23,436 nucleotides of DNA from Methanobacteriota archaeon (GTDB lineage Archaea > Thermoplasmatota > Poseidoniia > MGIII > CG-Epi1), in the NCBI GenBank assembly GCA_014240055.1, contig JAAZXP010000013.1, forward strand, positions 1 to 23,436. Reading direction: 5' to 3'. Every line of letters starts with the position of its first letter. Position 1 is the stretch's first letter. Shown here piece after piece: positions 21,809-23,436 of this stretch. Both the position numbers and the translations under genes were made by a program. Under the pieces are notes generated by a model. It was not told the DNA's origin, searched no databases, and worked only from the letters and a program-made list of their open reading frames with translations.

Positions 21809-23436
21809 ATGTCTTTTAATTCTTTAATGAATAGTAAAACAATATTTTCGGTTGTGATTTTAGGTTGTTTTTTATTCAATATGGTTCCAAATCAAGCAAT
21901 TTATGGCAATGATATTTTTACCAATGAATCCCCCCTTCTTGTTAATGAAACAGAAGAAACTATCTCTCGAACTGTAAATTATGATTTAGGAATAGATAGT
22001 ATTGTACATGATACTCATTCAGAATATTTTATGGGTGATTGTTCATCGGAATGTGATTTATTAGAATCTAGTGTGCCTGTAAATTTCAGAATAAAAGTAA
22101 CAAATTATGGTTCTGAACTTGTTGATAAAATAGTTATTAATTTGATGCTAAAGACAACAGCAGATGGTTTGGTACAGTATGATAATACGTTTAGTAGCGA
22201 AGCATTTTCAGATGGTCCAATGCATATTTCAGAAACCTCTCCATTAGAAACTGGAGATAGTATTGTTTTTACATTTAATAGGACAAATGACAGGTCCCAG
22301 CTTATATTCGATGGCGAGAATGAGTACACGGCAAGACATGCTATATTTCTCCTATCAGGACTTAGTTATATTCAAGCCACGATAATAGTCGAAGACGATG
22401 ATGCCAGTAACAACAATCTTCGTAAGGATGTAGAAGTAGCAAAGTGGATTGATAACGGCGAAGATTATTGGGAGGAAATTGGACCGGACAGCTCCATATG
22501 GGATACCGATGATAATGGTGCTAATAGTCTGGAACGGGTAAACATTCACCGTTCGACTAACTTCGATCATGATGCTGATGGATGTGGTTGGGCTAGAGAA
22601 TGTACAGAAAATGAAGGCACAGACAATATTTCTTCAGCATTAAGGGGCGATAGTGCTTATGCTACATTTAATACCAATGGTTGGTTCAAAGAAGGTGCAG
22701 ATCCAAGTGAATGCGACTGGGATGTTTTTGGAGATAATAATTGCCCTAAATTTACATCAGAACCATATCAGGATGATTATATCGTATCTCCACCTATGGA
22801 TTTGAGTGGAATGGAAGATATGTCTATCGAATTTGCTTATAGAGGGAATTTACAGGAGGGAGGTTTCGAATGTAACAACGGAGATTTTATTCTGTTTGAT
22901 TTTGCAAACGATGGCTCAGAAGACTGTGATGATGGTAGTGATGAGCCTGGGAATGGGTATGATTTTGAATGTTATAATGATGATAGCACAATTTCTATGG
23001 AATGGGTGAACGACGGCTACGAAGACTGTGATGATGGTAGCGATGAAGGATACATTCAAACTGGTGATGTGGTAAGATTGCAGGCTTCAAAAGATGGATG
23101 GTCGTGGACTAATTTGTGGGCTTTGACATCATCTGACAATTCATGGGATTGGGAAACGTTTGTATTGGATGAAGGCGTGTTTGAAGAATTAACGTATTTT
23201 TATGGACGTGATGATACGGATTTAGTTTATCTTAGATTTCAGGCAGATTCTGATGGTGATGACATGACTGAATGTAACGGAAGCCCTTGTTCGATATTCT
23301 TTTTTGATGACATTGTTATTAGAGGTTCTGAGAAGGTAACTCGAGATGTTGCAGTAGGTGATATTTCAGTTCGTGGAGGTGATGATATGATTGTCAAGGA
23401 TCCAGAAGGTAATAGCTTGTGGAGAGAGATTAACGC
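21809..23436 (+). CDS. Large secreted protein with CARDB-like domain and LDL-receptor-A-like acidic repeats, 3' truncated
   Basis: The frame is open from ATG 21809 to the window end (542 codons seen) and continues beyond. A signal peptide occupies about residues 1-34 (hydrophobic TIFSVVILGCFLFNMV). Residues about 55-200 look like a CARDB-type beta domain (VNFRIKVTNYGSELVDKIVI). A second beta-rich module from about 280 (DDYIVSPPMDLSGMEDMSIEF) is interrupted by two repeats at 353-379 and 386-413, each F-E-C ... N-D-G-x-E-D-C-D-D-G-S-D-E. The last visible part (RDVAVGDISV) may open another CARDB domain. It is probably a cell-surface or secreted protein; enzymatic motifs were not found. An in-frame second ATG at 21827 is possible, but TATA spacing supports 21809. 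The leaderless promoter separates it from the cysS operon. Confidence 0.85.
   Translation, partial: MSFNSLMNSKTIFSVVILGCFLFNMVPNQAIYGNDIFTNESPLLVNETEETISRTVNYDLGIDSIVHDTHSEYFMGDCSSECDLLESSVPVNFRIKVTNYGSELVDKIVINLMLKTTADGLVQYDNTFSSEAFSDGPMHISETSPLETGDSIVFTFNRTNDRSQLIFDGENEYTARHAIFLLSGLSYIQATIIVEDDDASNNNLRKDVEVAKWIDNGEDYWEEIGPDSSIWDTDDNGANSLERVNIHRSTNFDHDADGCGWARECTENEGTDNISSALRGDSAYATFNTNGWFKEGADPSECDWDVFGDNNCPKFTSEPYQDDYIVSPPMDLSGMEDMSIEFAYRGNLQEGGFECNNGDFILFDFANDGSEDCDDGSDEPGNGYDFECYNDDSTISMEWVNDGYEDCDDGSDEGYIQTGDVVRLQASKDGWSWTNLWALTSSDNSWDWETFVLDEGVFEELTYFYGRDDTDLVYLRFQADSDGDDMTECNGSPCSIFFFDDIVIRGSEKVTRDVAVGDISVRGGDDMIVKDPEGNSLWREIN
22865..23047 (+). repeat. Two tandem LDL-receptor-class-A-like acidic repeats
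   Basis: Residues 353-379 and 386-413 of the secreted protein repeat the pattern F-E-C-x-N/D ... N-D-G-x-E-D-C-D-D-G-S-D-E. A 20-base segment, gaagactgtgatgatggtag, is identical at 22919-22938 and 23021-23040, an offset of 102 bases (34 codons), pointing to a fairly recent duplication or to selection on the motif. Confidence 0.75.

Noticed and set aside
22105..22570. Minus-strand open frames opposite the secreted protein
   Set aside because: The plus strand carries one uninterrupted 542-codon frame with a signal peptide and domain-like sequence; the minus frames are its shadows.

Overview
The window looks like AT-rich chromosome from a marine planktonic archaeon of the Marine Group II/III type (Poseidoniia, Thermoplasmatota). 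This is inference from several signs. Genes that head transcription units have a TATA-like box about 25-27 nt before the start codon, so their mRNAs are leaderless or nearly so, while downstream genes have Shine-Dalgarno sequences. The first protein ends in a PGF-CTERM-like surface-anchoring tail. Several exported proteins carry acidic, calcium-binding-type repeats. A GrpE-DnaK pair is present. UGA is a normal stop here (e.g. at 10046, 17079 and 20579). No tRNA, rRNA, CRISPR array, insertion sequence or integrase was seen, and no stretch over 300 bases lacks a gene.

Layout. (1) 1-7267: a branched-chain/hydrophobic amino acid ABC importer: the C-terminal part of the binding protein, one 1443-residue LivH-LivM fusion permease with two unusual insertions, then the ATPases LivG and LivF. 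An EamA-type exporter follows at 7273-8208. (2) 8213-10046: a metal-homeostasis unit, with a 16-bp palindrome and TATA box before a DtxR/MntR-type repressor that overlaps a putative heavy-metal (probably manganese) exporter. (3) 10056-11716, minus strand: aminotransferase and MsrA, overlapping by one base. (4) 11793-15533: a small membrane protein, GrpE and DnaK with paired inverted repeats in the grpE leader, and a zinc-ribbon/SHOCT protein. (5) 15539-19511, minus strand: an exported M14 zinc carboxypeptidase split by one in-frame TGA, followed after 4 nt by a sodium:amino-acid symporter. (6) 19592-21769: a 47-residue Cys-rich protein, a two-domain GNAT acetyltransferase and a short cysteinyl-tRNA synthetase in overlapping order. 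(7) 21809-end: the start of a large secreted protein with two LDL-receptor-class-A-like acidic repeats, running off the window.

Together the genes describe a peptide- and amino-acid-scavenging heterotroph: a surface carboxypeptidase could release amino acids, taken up by the adjacent symporter and by the ABC importer. The points most worth a second look are the LivHM fusion with its tandem membrane repeat and calcium-type loop, the in-frame TGA in the carboxypeptidase, the paired inverted repeats before grpE, the repressor/operator/exporter unit, and the CysRS that lacks its C-terminal segment.
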